From positions 2,170,001 through 2,234,000 of the forward strand of contig NZ_QCYK01000001.1 in assembly GCF_003071345.1 (NCBI RefSeq): 64,000 bases of DNA, in the 5' to 3' direction. This document shows positions 52,451-62,621 of this stretch, one piece after another; position 1 is the first letter of the stretch; every line of letters begins with the position of its first letter. The position numbers and the translations under genes are program-made. The DNA is from Chitinophaga parva. GTDB lineage: Bacteria; Bacteroidota; Bacteroidia; Chitinophagales; Chitinophagaceae. The notes under the pieces were generated by a model. The model was given only the letters and a program-made list of their open reading frames with translations, searched no databases and was not told the DNA's origin.

Positions 52451-53740
52451 TTACCCGGCAATTACCGCAATGCTTTCTTTCGCGGCAGCAATCGTTTTAT
52501 CAAGGTCTTCCTGCGTAAGTGCATTACACAGGAACCAGCTTTCAAATGCAGAGGGCGGCAGGTAAACGCCGCGTTCCAGCATGGCATGGAAGAAGCGTTT
52601 GAAGAGCTCATTGTTAGCCCCTGCGGCGGCGGAGAAGTCGATGATGGGATATTCCGCAAAATGCACGCTCATCATGGAGCCCAGCTGGTTTACCTGGTGC
52701 ACGATGCCCGCTTCGGTAAATACTTTTTTCAGGCCATCCACCAGGTAAGTGGCTTTCTGTTCCAGCTCTTCGTAAATGCCTGGATTGTTGTCCAGCGTGG
52801 AGAGCATGGTGTAACCTGCAATCATGGCGATGGGATTGCCGCTCAGGGTACCGGCCTGGTATACTTTGCCCACTGGCGCTACCCATTCCATGATCTCCCT
52901 GCGGCCGGCAAAGGCACCCACGGGCATGCCGCCGCCGATGATCTTACCAAAGGTCACCAGGTCTGCCTTGATGTTCAGCCGCTCCTGTGCACCACCGCGG
53001 GCCAGGCGGAAGCCGGTCATTACTTCATCGAGGATGAGGAGGATGCCGTGTTCATCGCAAAGTGCCCGCAGGCCTTCCAGGAAGCCCGCCTGTGGCAGGA
53101 TGCAGCCCATGTTGCCGGCTACCGGCTCTACGATGATGGCCGCAATGCTGTCTGGATGATCTGCAATGAGTTGCTGCACTGCGGGCAGGTTGTTGTAAGG
53201 CGCCGTGAGGGTATCGTTGGCTACGGCCTGTGTTACCCCGGGGATGGATTGAATATCGAGGGTAGCCACACCGCTGCCGGCGCTTACCAGGAAGCTGTCT
53301 GCATGGCCATGATAGTTGCCTTCAAACTTAATGAACTTATTACGGCCGGTGAAGCCGCGGGCCACGCGCAGGGCGCTCATACACGCCTCGGTGCCGGAAT
53401 TTACCATGCGCACCATGTCAATATTGGGCACCATGCTGATGATCAGCTCCGCCATCTTGATCTCCAGTTCCGTGGGGGCGCCAAAGGAAGTGGAGTAAGC
53501 GGCGTACTCCTGGATGGCCTTGAGCACGGGCTCATAAGCATGGCCCAGGATCATAGGGCCCCAGGAGTTGATGTAGTCGATATACGCGTTGCCGTCTGCA
53601 TCGTACATGTAGGCTCCTTTGGCAGATTTCATGAATATGGGACTGCCGCCTACGCTCTTGAAAGCGCGCACCGGTGAGTTTACGCCGCCCGGTATCACCT
53701 GGCGGGCCCTGTCGAAAAGTATCTGGCTGTTGGTAAACAT
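52451..53740 (-). CDS. hemL: Glutamate-1-semialdehyde 2,1-aminomutase
   Basis: 429 aa PLP enzyme. The start [19 protein letters not shown], the NSGTEA segment, LDEVMTGFR and the PLP Lys266 (TFGKIIGGG) are all present. It converts glutamate-1-semialdehyde to 5-aminolevulinate, the second step of the C5 pathway whose first step is HemA. It is last in the minus-strand heme run, 28 bp after hemB. ATG 53740 is chosen; an upstream ATG would overlap hemB. Confidence 0.97.
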   Translation of the reverse strand: MFTNSQILFDRARQVIPGGVNSPVRAFKSVGGSPIFMKSAKGAYMYDADGNAYIDYINSWGPMILGHAYEPVLKAIQEYAAYSTSFGAPTELEIKMAELIISMVPNIDMVRMVNSGTEACMSALRVARGFTGRNKFIKFEGNYHGHADSFLVSAGSGVATLDIQSIPGVTQAVANDTLTAPYNNLPAVQQLIADHPDSIAAIIVEPVAGNMGCILPQAGFLEGLRALCDEHGILLILDEVMTGFRLARGGAQERLNIKADLVTFGKIIGGGMPVGAFAGRREIMEWVAPVGKVYQAGTLSGNPIAMIAGYTMLSTLDNNPGIYEELEQKATYLVDGLKKVFTEAGIVHQVNQLGSMMSVHFAEYPIIDFSAAAGANNELFKRFFHAMLERGVYLPPSAFESWFLCNALTQEDLDKTIAAAKESIAVIAG

Positions 53741-53768
53741 AGATAGATTGTTGGTGGTGGTATGCAAT

Positions 53769-54740
53769 TTAACCATTGATCAATTTAGCGGCGTCTTTCG
53801 CAAAATAGGTAGCAATGAGGTCCGCGCCGGCGCGTTTCATGCTGGTCAGGCTTTCCATCACGGCCTTTTCTTCATTGAGCCAGCCACGTTCTGCGGCGGC
53901 CTTGATCATGGCATATTCACCGCTTACATGATAGGCACTAACGGGAACGGTTACACGATCTTTGATGATACGCATAATGTCCAGGTAGGCCATGGCCGGT
54001 TTCACCATTACAATATCGGCTCCTTCTTCAATGTCCATCAGGGTTTCCCTGATGGCTTCCTTGCTGTTGGCGTAGTCCATCTGGTAGGTCTTCTTGTCGC
54101 CAAAACCGGGCGCGGAGTCCAGCGCATCGCGGAAGGGACCGTAGAAGCAGGAGGCATACTTGGCGCTGTAGGCCATGATGCCGGTATTTACAAAGTTATG
54201 TGCTTCCAGCATCTGGCGGATAGCGAGGATGCGGCCGTCCATCATATCACTGGGTGCCACAAAATCCGCACCGGCCTGGGCATGGCTAAGGCTCATGCGG
54301 GTGAGCACTTCCACGGTGGCATCGTTGACAATGATCTCGCCTTCTACAATACCGTCGTGACCGTAGCTGGAGTAGGGGTCCAGCGCCACGTCTGTCATTA
54401 CCACCATTTCCGGCAGTGCGTTCTTGATGGCGCGGATGCTGCGTTGCATGAGGCCATCAGGGTTCACGGCTTCGGTGCCTTTGTTATCTTTCAGTTCGTC
54501 AGCGCATTTGATAAAGAGCAGCACACTTTTAATACCCAGGCTCCACAATACTTTCACTTCTTTAATAGTGCCATCAATGGAGCGGCGGTAGTAGCCGGGC
54601 ATGGATGGGATAGCTTCTTCTACATTGCTGCCCTCTACGATGAACAAGGGTGCAATAAAATCGGATGGTTTCAAAATATTTTCCGCCACCATACTGCGGA
54701 TGGCCGGTGATGTTCTGAGGATCCTGTTACGTCTGATCAT
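53769..54740 (-). CDS. hemB: Porphobilinogen synthase (delta-aminolevulinate dehydratase)
   Basis: 323 aa. Schiff-base lysines K194 ([13 protein letters not shown]) and K247 (MVKPAM) are present. The metal-site segment reads [14 protein letters not shown] (117-130), without the Cys triad of zinc enzymes, so it should belong to the magnesium-dependent class. It joins two 5-aminolevulinate molecules into porphobilinogen. It lies 55 bp after hemF and 28 bp before hemL. Confidence 0.97.
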   Translation of the reverse strand: MIRRNRILRTSPAIRSMVAENILKPSDFIAPLFIVEGSNVEEAIPSMPGYYRRSIDGTIKEVKVLWSLGIKSVLLFIKCADELKDNKGTEAVNPDGLMQRSIRAIKNALPEMVVMTDVALDPYSSYGHDGIVEGEIIVNDATVEVLTRMSLSHAQAGADFVAPSDMMDGRILAIRQMLEAHNFVNTGIMAYSAKYASCFYGPFRDALDSAPGFGDKKTYQMDYANSKEAIRETLMDIEEGADIVMVKPAMAYLDIMRIIKDRVTVPVSAYHVSGEYAMIKAAAERGWLNEEKAVMESLTSMKRAGADLIATYFAKDAAKLING

Positions 54741-54795
54741 AATACTCGTCTATTTTGCACGGGCGGCTTTCGCTGTCCGCTGTGAAAAATCTAAA

Positions 54796-55707
54796 TTACC
54801 GGGCCCAGTCCCTTGGCTTCAAATACTCCAGCAGCTGGGCTTCCGGGCTATCCGGCTCCGGGTGGTAGTCGTACTCCCAGCGGGCCACGGGGGGCAGGCT
54901 CATTAAAATGGATTCAATGCGCCCGTTGGTCTTCAGTCCAAACAGGGTGCCGCGGTCGTGGATAAGATTGAACTCCACATAACGGCCACGCCGGTACGCC
55001 TGCCAGTTGCGGTGTGCGTCTGTGTAAGCCTTGTCCTTGTTGCGGCGCACAATGGGCAGGTACGATTCCAGGAAGGCTTCGCCGTTGGCTTTGGAAAATG
55101 CAAGCCGGGTGGGGGCATCTACTGTTGCATCCGGGCGCAGGTAGTCAAAGAAAATGCCGCCTATGCCGCGGGCTTCATTGCCCCGGTGCTTGTTGATGAA
55201 ATATTCATCGCACACCTGCTTGTATTTCGGGTAAAGGTCTTTCCCAAAAGGATCGCAGGCATTTTTATAGGCCTGGTGAAAATGGATGCCATCACTTTCT
55301 TCCAGGTAGTAAGGCGTAAGGTCTGCCCCGCCGCCAAACCAGCTGTCTTTCAGGTCACCGCTGGCGTCATACAATTCAAAATAGCGGAAGTTAGCATGTA
55401 CAGTGGGTACAAACGGGTTTACCGGGTGCATGACCAGTGAAATGCCGGCTGCCAGGAAATTAGAGTCCGTTACGCCAAACTGCTGTGCCATGGCTTCCGG
55501 CAGGGCGCCATGCACCACGGAGGTACTCACGCCGCCTTTTTCAAACACGGCACCATCTGCTATCACGCGCGTTTTGCCCCCGCCGCCACCAGGCCGCTGC
55601 CAGGCATCTTCCCGGAAGGCAGCCCGCCCGTCAATCTCCTCAAATGCAGCGCAGATGCGGTCTTGCAGGGAATGTATGAAGTCTGTGAATTGTTCTTTAA
55701 TAGCCAT
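54796..55707 (-). CDS. hemF: Oxygen-dependent coproporphyrinogen III oxidase
   Basis: 303 aa. Conserved blocks RPGGGGGKTRVIADG, ISLVMHPVNPFVPTVHANFRYFE, SWFGGGADLTPYYLEESD and RYVEFNLIHDRGTLFGL identify HemF. It decarboxylates coproporphyrinogen III using O2, so heme synthesis here is geared to aerobic life; no hemN is in the window. ATG 55707 is used; an upstream in-frame ATG at 55746 lies inside a 7-bp repeat array and would add 13 unrelated residues. Confidence 0.97.
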   Translation of the reverse strand: MAIKEQFTDFIHSLQDRICAAFEEIDGRAAFREDAWQRPGGGGGKTRVIADGAVFEKGGVSTSVVHGALPEAMAQQFGVTDSNFLAAGISLVMHPVNPFVPTVHANFRYFELYDASGDLKDSWFGGGADLTPYYLEESDGIHFHQAYKNACDPFGKDLYPKYKQVCDEYFINKHRGNEARGIGGIFFDYLRPDATVDAPTRLAFSKANGEAFLESYLPIVRRNKDKAYTDAHRNWQAYRRGRYVEFNLIHDRGTLFGLKTNGRIESILMSLPPVARWEYDYHPEPDSPEAQLLEYLKPRDWAR

Positions 55708-55719
55708 GTTATAAATTCT

Positions 55720-55754
55720 GTACAACGTACGGTGTATCAGGTACAATGCACATT
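55720..55754 (-). repeat. Degenerate 7-bp tandem array before hemF (locus E)
   Basis: Plus-strand units are GTACAAC, GTACGGT, GTATCAG, GTACAAT, GCACATT. The first matches locus C exactly. It lies between hemE and hemF, 13 bp from the hemF ATG, and interrupts an otherwise tightly packed operon. Confidence 0.65.
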
Positions 55755-55807
55755 GTGTTCACGGTGATCATATACCGGGATATTCGCTCCCGCGCACCCT
55801 GTATAAT

Positions 55808-56839
55808 TTAATGCTGGTACCCCTTCACTGTTTCGATAAACGCCCTTGCGTGGTCTACCGGTACGTTAGGGAGGATGCCGTGGCCCAGGTTCGCGATGTG
55901 GCGGTGGGGGCCAAAGTCTTTGAGCATTTGTTTGGTCATGCGTTCAATTTCCGGGATGGGCGCCAGCAGTGCGGCGGGATCAAAGTTACCCTGCAGCGTT
56001 ACATCAGCGCCGGCAAACTGGCGGGCCAGGTGCGGTTTGATAGACCAGTCTATACCCAGGCCGGACGCCCCGGTGGCGGCCATTTCCTCCAGTGCAAACC
56101 AGGCACCTTTGGCAAATACGATCACGGGCGCCATATCTTTCAGCGCAGCCACGATCTGGCGGATGTATTGTAAAGAGAAAGTTTCAAATGCTTCAGGGCT
56201 GAGCAGGCCACCCCAGGAATCAAAGATCTGTACGGTGTCTGCACCGGCCTTGATCTGCTCGCGCAGGTAAGCGATGGTGGTGTCTGTAACCATTTGCAAC
56301 AGGGCATGGGCTACTTCCGGTTGCTGGTAGCAGAAACTTTTTGCCTCATCGAAGGTTTTGGAGCCTTTGCCCTGCACCATATAGCAAAGAATGGTGAAGG
56401 GTGCGCCGGCAAAGCCGATCAGGGGCACACGGCCATTCAGTGTTTGTTTGATCATCTTCAACGCTTCAAACACGTAGCTGAGGCGGTCGTTCACATCTGG
56501 CACCTGTATGCGCTGCAGGTCTTCTTTTGTTTTGATGGGATGAGGCAGGAGCGGGCCTGTTTTTTCGATCAGCTGCACTTCCAGTCCCATGGCCTGGGGC
56601 ACCACCAGGATATCGGAGAAGAGGATGGCGGCATCTACCCCCACCTGGTCTACCGGCATCACCGTGATTTCCGTGGCCAGCTCAGGGGTCTGGCAGCGTT
56701 CAAAGAAAGAGTATTTATCGCGCAGTTTGATGTAGTCCGGCAGGAAACGGCCGGCCTGGCGCATCATCCATACCGGTGTGCGACTGGTTTTTTCTCCCCG
56801 TAATGCTTTTAACAAAAGATCGTTCTGTAAGGCGCTCAT
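55808..56839 (-). CDS. hemE: Uroporphyrinogen decarboxylase
   Basis: 343 aa. The opening [17 protein letters not shown] holds the conserved Arg residues that grip the substrate, and the catalytic-site Asp lies in the following [14 protein letters not shown] block. It removes four carboxyls to give coproporphyrinogen III. Its ATG overlaps the hemD stop by 4 bp (ATGA), so translation is probably coupled. A 100-bp gap with repeat locus E separates it from hemF. Confidence 0.97.
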   Translation of the reverse strand: MSALQNDLLLKALRGEKTSRTPVWMMRQAGRFLPDYIKLRDKYSFFERCQTPELATEITVMPVDQVGVDAAILFSDILVVPQAMGLEVQLIEKTGPLLPHPIKTKEDLQRIQVPDVNDRLSYVFEALKMIKQTLNGRVPLIGFAGAPFTILCYMVQGKGSKTFDEAKSFCYQQPEVAHALLQMVTDTTIAYLREQIKAGADTVQIFDSWGGLLSPEAFETFSLQYIRQIVAALKDMAPVIVFAKGAWFALEEMAATGASGLGIDWSIKPHLARQFAGADVTLQGNFDPAALLAPIPEIERMTKQMLKDFGPHRHIANLGHGILPNVPVDHARAFIETVKGYQH

Positions 56840-57543
56840 GCTTTGCTGTTGTATAAATGTTCTAAATGGTCAATAGCCGTTTGCAGCAGGGTAGCGGCAG
56901 CCGGGCTATCGGCCGTGATGATGTTATTGTGAGTGGATGCCTGCAAAGCTGCGCCGGTAGTGCTTCCTATAGCAAAGCAAATGGTGGTGGCAGGCAATGC
57001 ATTGACCGCAAAAAAACTTTTCACTGCCGTGGGGCTGAAGAAAAGTACGGCATCATAGGTTTCACGGATGCGGTGCGGCGTGGCTGTATTGTGATACACG
57101 ACTTTTTCAAATACGTGAATGTTGTGCTGTTGTAACTGTTGCGGGATCGTATCCCTGCGCATATCCCCGCAGCAAAAATATACTTCCTGCAGGCCGGGCT
57201 CCTGTACCAGCAAAGCAGCCAGGGCGGCGGCATCCGGGGCTGTGCGTGCCAGGTGCATGCCTTCCGGCAATGCAGCCTTGGTAGCGCCCTGCAGGCTGGC
57301 CACCCGCCAGTGGGGGCGTTGTAAACCCGTACTGGCAAAGGATCTGGAGGCATTGGCACTGGTAAATACCACCCAGGCATCTTCCGGGATGCTTGCCATC
57401 AATTCATGCACCGCTGCGGCAGGTAAGAAAGTGATGTCAATAAAGTCCTGCATATCCAGCACTACGTGGTCGCGGGCCGCCAGGGCGGCCACTCCTTCAG
57501 AAAGTACTTTGGTGCTTAATATACGGAACGGTTTACTGGGCAT
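56836..57543 (-). CDS. hemD: Uroporphyrinogen-III synthase
   Basis: 235 aa, two-lobed HemD fold. The family is poorly conserved; the visible marks are [13 protein letters not shown] in lobe 1, the [14 protein letters not shown] hinge and [13 protein letters not shown] in lobe 2, with the late [11 protein letters not shown]. Position between hemC (11-bp overlap) and hemE (4-bp overlap) makes the call secure. It closes hydroxymethylbilane into uroporphyrinogen III with inversion of ring D. Confidence 0.93.
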   Translation of the reverse strand: MPSKPFRILSTKVLSEGVAALAARDHVVLDMQDFIDITFLPAAAVHELMASIPEDAWVVFTSANASRSFASTGLQRPHWRVASLQGATKAALPEGMHLARTAPDAAALAALLVQEPGLQEVYFCCGDMRRDTIPQQLQQHNIHVFEKVVYHNTATPHRIRETYDAVLFFSPTAVKSFFAVNALPATTICFAIGSTTGAALQASTHNNIITADSPAAATLLQTAIDHLEHLYNSKA

Positions 57544-58456
57544 TGCGCGACAGGTTTACGATGTCCCGCGCCCCTTGTGCCAGCAGCTCATCGGCGGCGG
57601 TCTTACCCAGGTCGTAAGCATCTGCCACGGGGGCGTTGAGGGCTACAGTGAGGGTTTGGGTGCCATCGGGGCTGCATACTTCCCCGTTGAAGTGAATGAT
57701 ATTATTCGTGGTTACATATGCGTAAGCGCTGATCGGTGTGGTACAGCCGCCCATGAGCGCGCGCAGGAAATCCCTTTCAATGTGGGTGCAAAGCCGTGTG
57801 GGGGCATGGTTCAGCGTACTGCAGGCATGGCGGGAGGCCTTGTCGTCCTCGCGGCACACGGCCACTACCGCGCCTTGTGCGGGGGCGGGCAGCATCCAGT
57901 CCAGTTCAATGGAATTTGCCGGGCGCAGGCCAATGCGTTCCAGACCGGCGGCGGCAAAGATGGCCCCGTTCCAGTTCTCATCCGCCAGTTTCTGCAGGCG
58001 GGTGTTGACGTTGCCACGCAGGTTGTGTAGTTGGTGTTGCGGGAAGCGGCGCAGCCACTGGGCTTTTCGGCGGGTACTGCTCGTGGCAATGTTTGCCACA
58101 AAATCAGCCTGCTGCATCCAGCGCACGTCATCTTTATAGACCAGGATATCTTTTACAGGACCGCGTTCCAGGACGGCGCCGGTCACAATGTTCTTAGGCA
58201 TTTGGGTGGGCACATCCTTGAGGGAGTGTACCGCTATGTCAATGCGGCCACTGAGCAGGGCCACATCCAGTGTTTTCGTGAAAATACCCGTTACGCCGAT
58301 CTCGTACAGGGGTGTCACCAGGTCAATATCGCCTTCGCTTTTAATGGGTACCAGCACGGTTTCATGACCGGCGGCGTTCAGTAAATCCTGCACCCGGTGC
58401 GCCTGCCATAGTGCCAACTGGCTTTCGCGGGTTCCTATCCGAATTGGTTGTTGCAT
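57533..58456 (-). CDS. hemC: Porphobilinogen deaminase (hydroxymethylbilane synthase)
   Basis: 307 aa. It has RIGTRESQLALWQA at the start, catalytic D81 (HSLKDVPT), the NIATSSTRRKAQ binding loop, and C238 (GGCTTPIS), the attachment site of the dipyrromethane cofactor. It polymerises four porphobilinogens. The hemA stop lies 3 bp upstream and hemD overlaps its end, a tightly packed operon. Confidence 0.97.
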   Translation of the reverse strand: MQQPIRIGTRESQLALWQAHRVQDLLNAAGHETVLVPIKSEGDIDLVTPLYEIGVTGIFTKTLDVALLSGRIDIAVHSLKDVPTQMPKNIVTGAVLERGPVKDILVYKDDVRWMQQADFVANIATSSTRRKAQWLRRFPQHQLHNLRGNVNTRLQKLADENWNGAIFAAAGLERIGLRPANSIELDWMLPAPAQGAVVAVCREDDKASRHACSTLNHAPTRLCTHIERDFLRALMGGCTTPISAYAYVTTNNIIHFNGEVCSPDGTQTLTVALNAPVADAYDLGKTAADELLAQGARDIVNLSRNAQ

Positions 58457-58459
58457 GTA

Positions 58460-59713
58460 TTATTCCTGGTTCACGCCGGCTTCAAAAATATCGTTGATCA
58501 ACGCGATGTACTGGTCACTCTTCTCTGTATCCCGGCGCACTTTGCCTGCCATCAGGTTGATCATTTTCTGGATAATGCGGGAAGAAACCTCTTCTATATC
58601 CTCCAGTTGAAAACCAGCGCTGTTTTTTTGTTGTTGTATTTCTTTGCTATGAATTTCTGTGAGCTTGTCTTTCACGGCTTTCAGTACCACGGCATGTTTG
58701 CGCATGCGGTACCAGTAGAGGAATTCCTGCATGTGCTCATCAATCATGGAGATGGCCTTGGGCACTTCGTGCTGGCGCATCTGCAGGGTTTCGTCCTGTA
58801 CTTTGGAAAGCTCGTCCACGTTCACCAGTTCCACATGATCCAGGTCCCGCACTTTTTCTTCCACGTTGAAGGGGATAGACAGGTCTATCACGAACTTGGG
58901 GGAGGTATTTTCAAAGTGGCGGGCCAGTACGGTAGGCTGCGGTGAGTTAGTGGCCACCAGCACTACATCCGCTGCCTGCAGCACGGGGTCCAGTTCCTCA
59001 ATGGGCGCATGTTGCAGCCCGTGGGCGCTGGCAAATTCTTCGGCGGCAGCGGCGGTACGGTTCACCAGGGTAATGTTGGAAGTACCGAGATAGTCCACCA
59101 TATTCTTGGCGGTGTTGCGGCCTATCTTGCCTACACCCAGCAGTACGATCTTCTTATCTTTTATACCGGGCACCCGGTTTTCCAGCAGGCGCACGGCGGC
59201 AAAGGCCACGGATACGGTGCCGGAGCTGAGGGATGTTTCGTTCTTAATGAGTTTGGATACCTGCACCACACTGTTCACAAGGCGCTCCAGGAAACCGCCA
59301 AGACTTTGATGTTGTTTGGCGAACTTGGCGGCGTTGCGGATCTGGCCCACGATCTCATAATCACCCAGGATCTGCGAATCCAGCCCGGTGCCTACCTGGT
59401 AAAGGTGGCGGATGGCGTCTTCGCCGCTCTTGGAGTAAGCGATCTGTTTGAACTGTTCCAGGTCGCCGTTGGTTTCTTTGCAAAGCAATGCCATAAAATC
59501 ATGGGCATGATCGGCAAAGCCGTAGACTTCTGTTCTGTTGCAAGTGGAAAGTACGAAGAGGTCGTTCAGCTGCGCACTTTTGCCGTGGGACAACAGTTGT
59601 TCATACTGCGAGGGATTGATCGCGAATAAACCACGGATAGCCGCATCTGTTTTCTTGTAATTGATCCCAACGACGTAAAAATTGGCTATATCTCTTGAAT
59701 GGCTGACCTGCAT
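58460..59713 (-). CDS. hemA: Glutamyl-tRNA reductase
   Basis: 417 aa. The catalytic Cys58 lies in LSTCNRTEVY; the NADPH Rossmann motif is LLGVGKIGRNTAK; the C-terminal dimer helices follow. It reduces glutamyl-tRNA(Glu) to glutamate-1-semialdehyde, the committing step of heme synthesis and the usual control point. ATG 59713 is chosen because a -7 promoter box lies at 59743-59750; a longer in-frame start at 59761 would lie upstream of it. First gene of hemACDEFBL. Confidence 0.96.
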   Translation of the reverse strand: MQVSHSRDIANFYVVGINYKKTDAAIRGLFAINPSQYEQLLSHGKSAQLNDLFVLSTCNRTEVYGFADHAHDFMALLCKETNGDLEQFKQIAYSKSGEDAIRHLYQVGTGLDSQILGDYEIVGQIRNAAKFAKQHQSLGGFLERLVNSVVQVSKLIKNETSLSSGTVSVAFAAVRLLENRVPGIKDKKIVLLGVGKIGRNTAKNMVDYLGTSNITLVNRTAAAAEEFASAHGLQHAPIEELDPVLQAADVVLVATNSPQPTVLARHFENTSPKFVIDLSIPFNVEEKVRDLDHVELVNVDELSKVQDETLQMRQHEVPKAISMIDEHMQEFLYWYRMRKHAVVLKAVKDKLTEIHSKEIQQQKNSAGFQLEDIEEVSSRIIQKMINLMAGKVRRDTEKSDQYIALINDIFEAGVNQE

Positions 59714-59742
59714 TGTCTTAACTTGAATAAAGCTTCCGGATG

Positions 59743-59773
59743 CAAATGTACTTGCACGCAACGCAATGCCAAC
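59743..59773 (-). promoter_or_regulatory. Promoter of the hemACDEFBL operon
   Basis: On the minus strand GTTG (59770-59773), 19 bp, TACATTTG (59743-59750). The leader is about 25 nt. No clear operator dyad is seen in the 230-bp divergent region. Confidence 0.75.
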
Positions 59774-59912
59774 GGGGAGGCTGTCACTTGTATGTCATTT
59801 CTACCCCTGTAAATCAAGTACGCGGAAAAATGATTTTCGTCAGCTTTACATTTATGCCGTTATTCAACAATTATATGACATTTGCCGCCCGGGAAACCCG
59901 TGTGCAAGGGTT

Positions 59913-59920
59913 TACATTTG
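59913..59920 (+). promoter_or_regulatory. -7 element of hemH
   Basis: TACATTTG, 24 bp before the hemH ATG. A good -33 is not seen at the usual spacing. Confidence 0.55.
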
Positions 59921-59944
59921 CAGCATTTTCAGGAGACATCTAAT

Positions 59945-60982
59945 ATGGGAGCTACTACACACAAGGCCATAATTTTAATGAACTTAGGATCGCCGGACAG
60001 CACGGAAGTACCGGATGTGAAGCGTTACCTGATGGAATTCCTGATGGATAAGAAGGTTATCGATTATCCATATTTACTACGCCTGTTGCTGGTAGGCGGC
60101 ATTATTGTGCCGCGCCGCGCCCCCCAGAGTGCAGAAGCCTACAAGCGCGTCTGGTTGCCGGAAGGCTCTCCGCTCATTGTGCTCACCCAACAATTGCAGG
60201 AGGCTGTACAACATGCACTGCCTGATGTACCGGTGACCATTGCCATGCGCTACGGGAATCCTTCTCCCAAAGCCGCTTATGATGAATTGCTGGCCCGGCA
60301 CCCCCAGCTCAAAGAGGTGATCCTGCTGCCGCTGTACCCGCATTACGCCATGTCTTCCTACGAGACGGCCGTAGATTACGCCAAAGAGATCCATCAAAAA
60401 GGCAAATACGCTTTCAAACTTACCACCATACCCCCTTACTTCGGTAATGAAGATTACATACGGGCCCAGGCCGCCAGTATGCAGCCTTACCTGGAGCAGG
60501 ACTACGACTATGTATTGTTCAGCTACCATGGTGTACCGGAAAGGCATATCCGTAAAGGGGACATCACGCACAAGCATTGCCTGCAGGTAGCGGATTGCTG
60601 CCACGTGGACTCCCCGGCGCATGCGTTCTGTTACCGCCACCAGGTGTTCGTTACTTCAGAAAAAGTGGCCGCCGCGCTGAACATCCCGGAAGAAAAATGG
60701 GGCATATCTTTCCAGTCCAGGCTGGGAAAGGAGCAATGGCTGCTGCCTTACACCGCCAGCCGTTTCACCGAACTGCCGGCGGAGGGTAAAAAGAAAATAC
60801 TGGTAGCCTGCCCTGCGTTTGTATCAGACTGCCTGGAAACCCTGGAGGAAATCGGCATGGAAGGTAAGCACAGCTTCCTGGAAAGCGGGGGCGAAAGCTT
60901 TACCATGATCCCCTGCATGAACCTGCACCCGCTGTGGGTACAGGCCATCGGGAAATGGTGCAGCCAGATCATCCACGCATAA
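59945..60982 (+). CDS. hemH: Ferrochelatase
   Basis: 345 aa. The start KAIILMNLGSPDS, the catalytic His in LFSYHGVPERH and Glu in FLESGGES are conserved. The stretch HKHCLQVADCCHVDSPAHAFCYRH is Cys-rich, as in other Bacteroidota ferrochelatases, though I cannot assign a cluster. It inserts Fe2+ into the porphyrin. ATG 59945 is chosen as it follows the -7 box; an earlier in-frame ATG overlaps that box. Divergent from hemA. Confidence 0.96.
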   Translation: MGATTHKAIILMNLGSPDSTEVPDVKRYLMEFLMDKKVIDYPYLLRLLLVGGIIVPRRAPQSAEAYKRVWLPEGSPLIVLTQQLQEAVQHALPDVPVTIAMRYGNPSPKAAYDELLARHPQLKEVILLPLYPHYAMSSYETAVDYAKEIHQKGKYAFKLTTIPPYFGNEDYIRAQAASMQPYLEQDYDYVLFSYHGVPERHIRKGDITHKHCLQVADCCHVDSPAHAFCYRHQVFVTSEKVAAALNIPEEKWGISFQSRLGKEQWLLPYTASRFTELPAEGKKKILVACPAFVSDCLETLEEIGMEGKHSFLESGGESFTMIPCMNLHPLWVQAIGKWCSQIIHA

Positions 60983-61097
60983 AAACAACGCTCTCTTTGC
61001 ATAACACTTGCCTGCGAAGCAAGCCTGATCCTGTAGCATCACGATGTTGGGCAAGTTAAGTGCAGCATTGTCTTGGACGGCCTCAAATAGAAGTATA

Positions 61098-61173
61098 TTC
61101 AGCGTTTGCCAACAAATGTTTGAGCGGGTGGAATGCGGGGCATTCATCCATCATTCATTGTTCAGCGTTTGCC
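61098..61173 (+). repeat. 13-bp direct repeats between hemH and the oxidase gene
   Basis: TTCAGCGTTTGCC occurs at 61098-61110 and 61161-61173, 63 bp apart, in a 216-bp gap without a gene. An ACTTGCC/GGCAAGT inverted pair lies further upstream (about 61007-61058). The role is unknown. Confidence 0.5.
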
Positions 61174-61198
61174 CATGGTGTTTAATTTTTAAGAGACT

Positions 61199-62554
61199 AT
61201 GAACAAGCAACATCCTGTACTCGTTGTGGGTGGCGGCCTTTCAGGGTTAAGCCTTGGATACGCCCTCCGGCAACAAGGTGTTCCCTATCGCGTATTAGAA
61301 GCTTCCGGCCGCGCCGGTGGTGTGGTTGAATCCCTGCACCGCAACGGCTTTGAGCTGGATGCAGGGCCCAATAGCATTGCCATGGCGCCGGAACTGCGCA
61401 CCTATTTTGAACAACTGGGCCTGCAGGACCAGATCGTGGAGGCGGCCGCCGCCAGCAAGGACCGTTACATTGTGCGCAATAACCAGTTGCACGCCATTTC
61501 CCCGCATCCCTTCAAGATCATGGGCTCCAAATTCCTGAGCGGCGGTGCAAAGTGGAAATTATTTACCGAGGCTTTCCGCAAAAGCAAACCCGCCAGTGCG
61601 GATGAAAGTGTGGCCGATTTTGTAGCCCGCCGCTTTGGGCGTGAGATCGCTACTTACGTGTTTGAGCCCGTACTGTCGGGTGTTTACGCAGGTAATATCA
61701 ACAAGCTGTCTATTAAAGAGGTGATGCCCATGCTGGTAAGCTGGGAGAACCAATACGGCAGCGTGGTGAAGGGCCTCATGAAAAACAAAGGAGCCATGGG
61801 CGGGCGCAAGATTGTGACGCTCAGGGGTGGCAATGCCTCCCTCACCAACAAGCTGGCCGCCGTGCTGGGAAGTGATCTCCAGCTGAACACCAAGGTGACC
61901 GGTGTGTGGCAGAATGCAGCAGATGAAAGCTATGAGCTCAGTGTTTCTGTAAATGGGCTGGTGAGCGTGATCAAGGCATCGCAGGTGGTGTTTACCACAC
62001 CGGCCTATGCCGCCGCGAACGCGCTGGAATCGATGGACCACCCGCTGGCAGCGGCGCTGCGCAATATTGAATACCCCGCTATGGGTGTGCTGCACCTGGG
62101 ATATGATAGGGCTGCATTGGGCAAAGTGCCGGATGGTTTTGGCTTCCTGGTGCCAGCCGCAGAGCAGAAGCATTTCCTGGGCATGATCTATAACAGCGCC
62201 ATTTTCCCTTTCAAAGCACCGGAAGGCAAGGCCCTTTTCACCGTATTTATTGGTGGGGCCAACCAGCAGTCCGTGTTACAGCAGCCACCCGAAAACCTGC
62301 AACGGCAGGTGATTACGGAGGTGAATGAGCTTTTGGGCATCAGCGCACAGCCGGTCATGCAGCAGTTCCAGGTATGGCCGCATGCTATTCCACAGCTGAA
62401 CACAGGCTTTGATGCCGTAAGGCAACTGACGGCCCGCTTTGAAGCAGCGCACCCGGGGCTTTACATTGCCGGTAATTACAGCACGGGCGTGGCAGTGCCC
62501 ACCATTATCCGCAAGGCGGATGATTTGGCATTGCGCATCAAAGAAAAGCAATAG
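61199..62554 (+). CDS. hemG: Protoporphyrinogen oxidase, FAD-dependent (HemY-type)
   Basis: 451 aa. The FAD-binding motif is VVGGGLSGLSLGYAL (9-23), followed by EASGRAGGVVES and ELDAGPNSI; the C-terminus has IAGNYSTGVAVPTIIRKADDLA, the second flavin motif. It oxidises protoporphyrinogen IX (or coproporphyrinogen III in the monoderm branch) with O2. It belongs to the FAD-type family named hemG in some schemes and hemY in others, not the E. coli FMN enzyme. Same direction as hemH, 216 bp downstream. Confidence 0.93.
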   Translation: MNKQHPVLVVGGGLSGLSLGYALRQQGVPYRVLEASGRAGGVVESLHRNGFELDAGPNSIAMAPELRTYFEQLGLQDQIVEAAAASKDRYIVRNNQLHAISPHPFKIMGSKFLSGGAKWKLFTEAFRKSKPASADESVADFVARRFGREIATYVFEPVLSGVYAGNINKLSIKEVMPMLVSWENQYGSVVKGLMKNKGAMGGRKIVTLRGGNASLTNKLAAVLGSDLQLNTKVTGVWQNAADESYELSVSVNGLVSVIKASQVVFTTPAYAAANALESMDHPLAAALRNIEYPAMGVLHLGYDRAALGKVPDGFGFLVPAAEQKHFLGMIYNSAIFPFKAPEGKALFTVFIGGANQQSVLQQPPENLQRQVITEVNELLGISAQPVMQQFQVWPHAIPQLNTGFDAVRQLTARFEAAHPGLYIAGNYSTGVAVPTIIRKADDLALRIKEKQ

Positions 62555-62621
62555 CATCGCCATTACAGCAACACTGGCGGGGCATCCGCCCCATGACAAG
62601 GCAGCAAAGAAAAGTATCCAT

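Noticed and set aside
52586..53677. Plus-strand open frame of over 1 kb opposite hemL
   Set aside because: The minus-strand frame is clear HemL with all active-site motifs, and the opposite frame has no recognisable domain.
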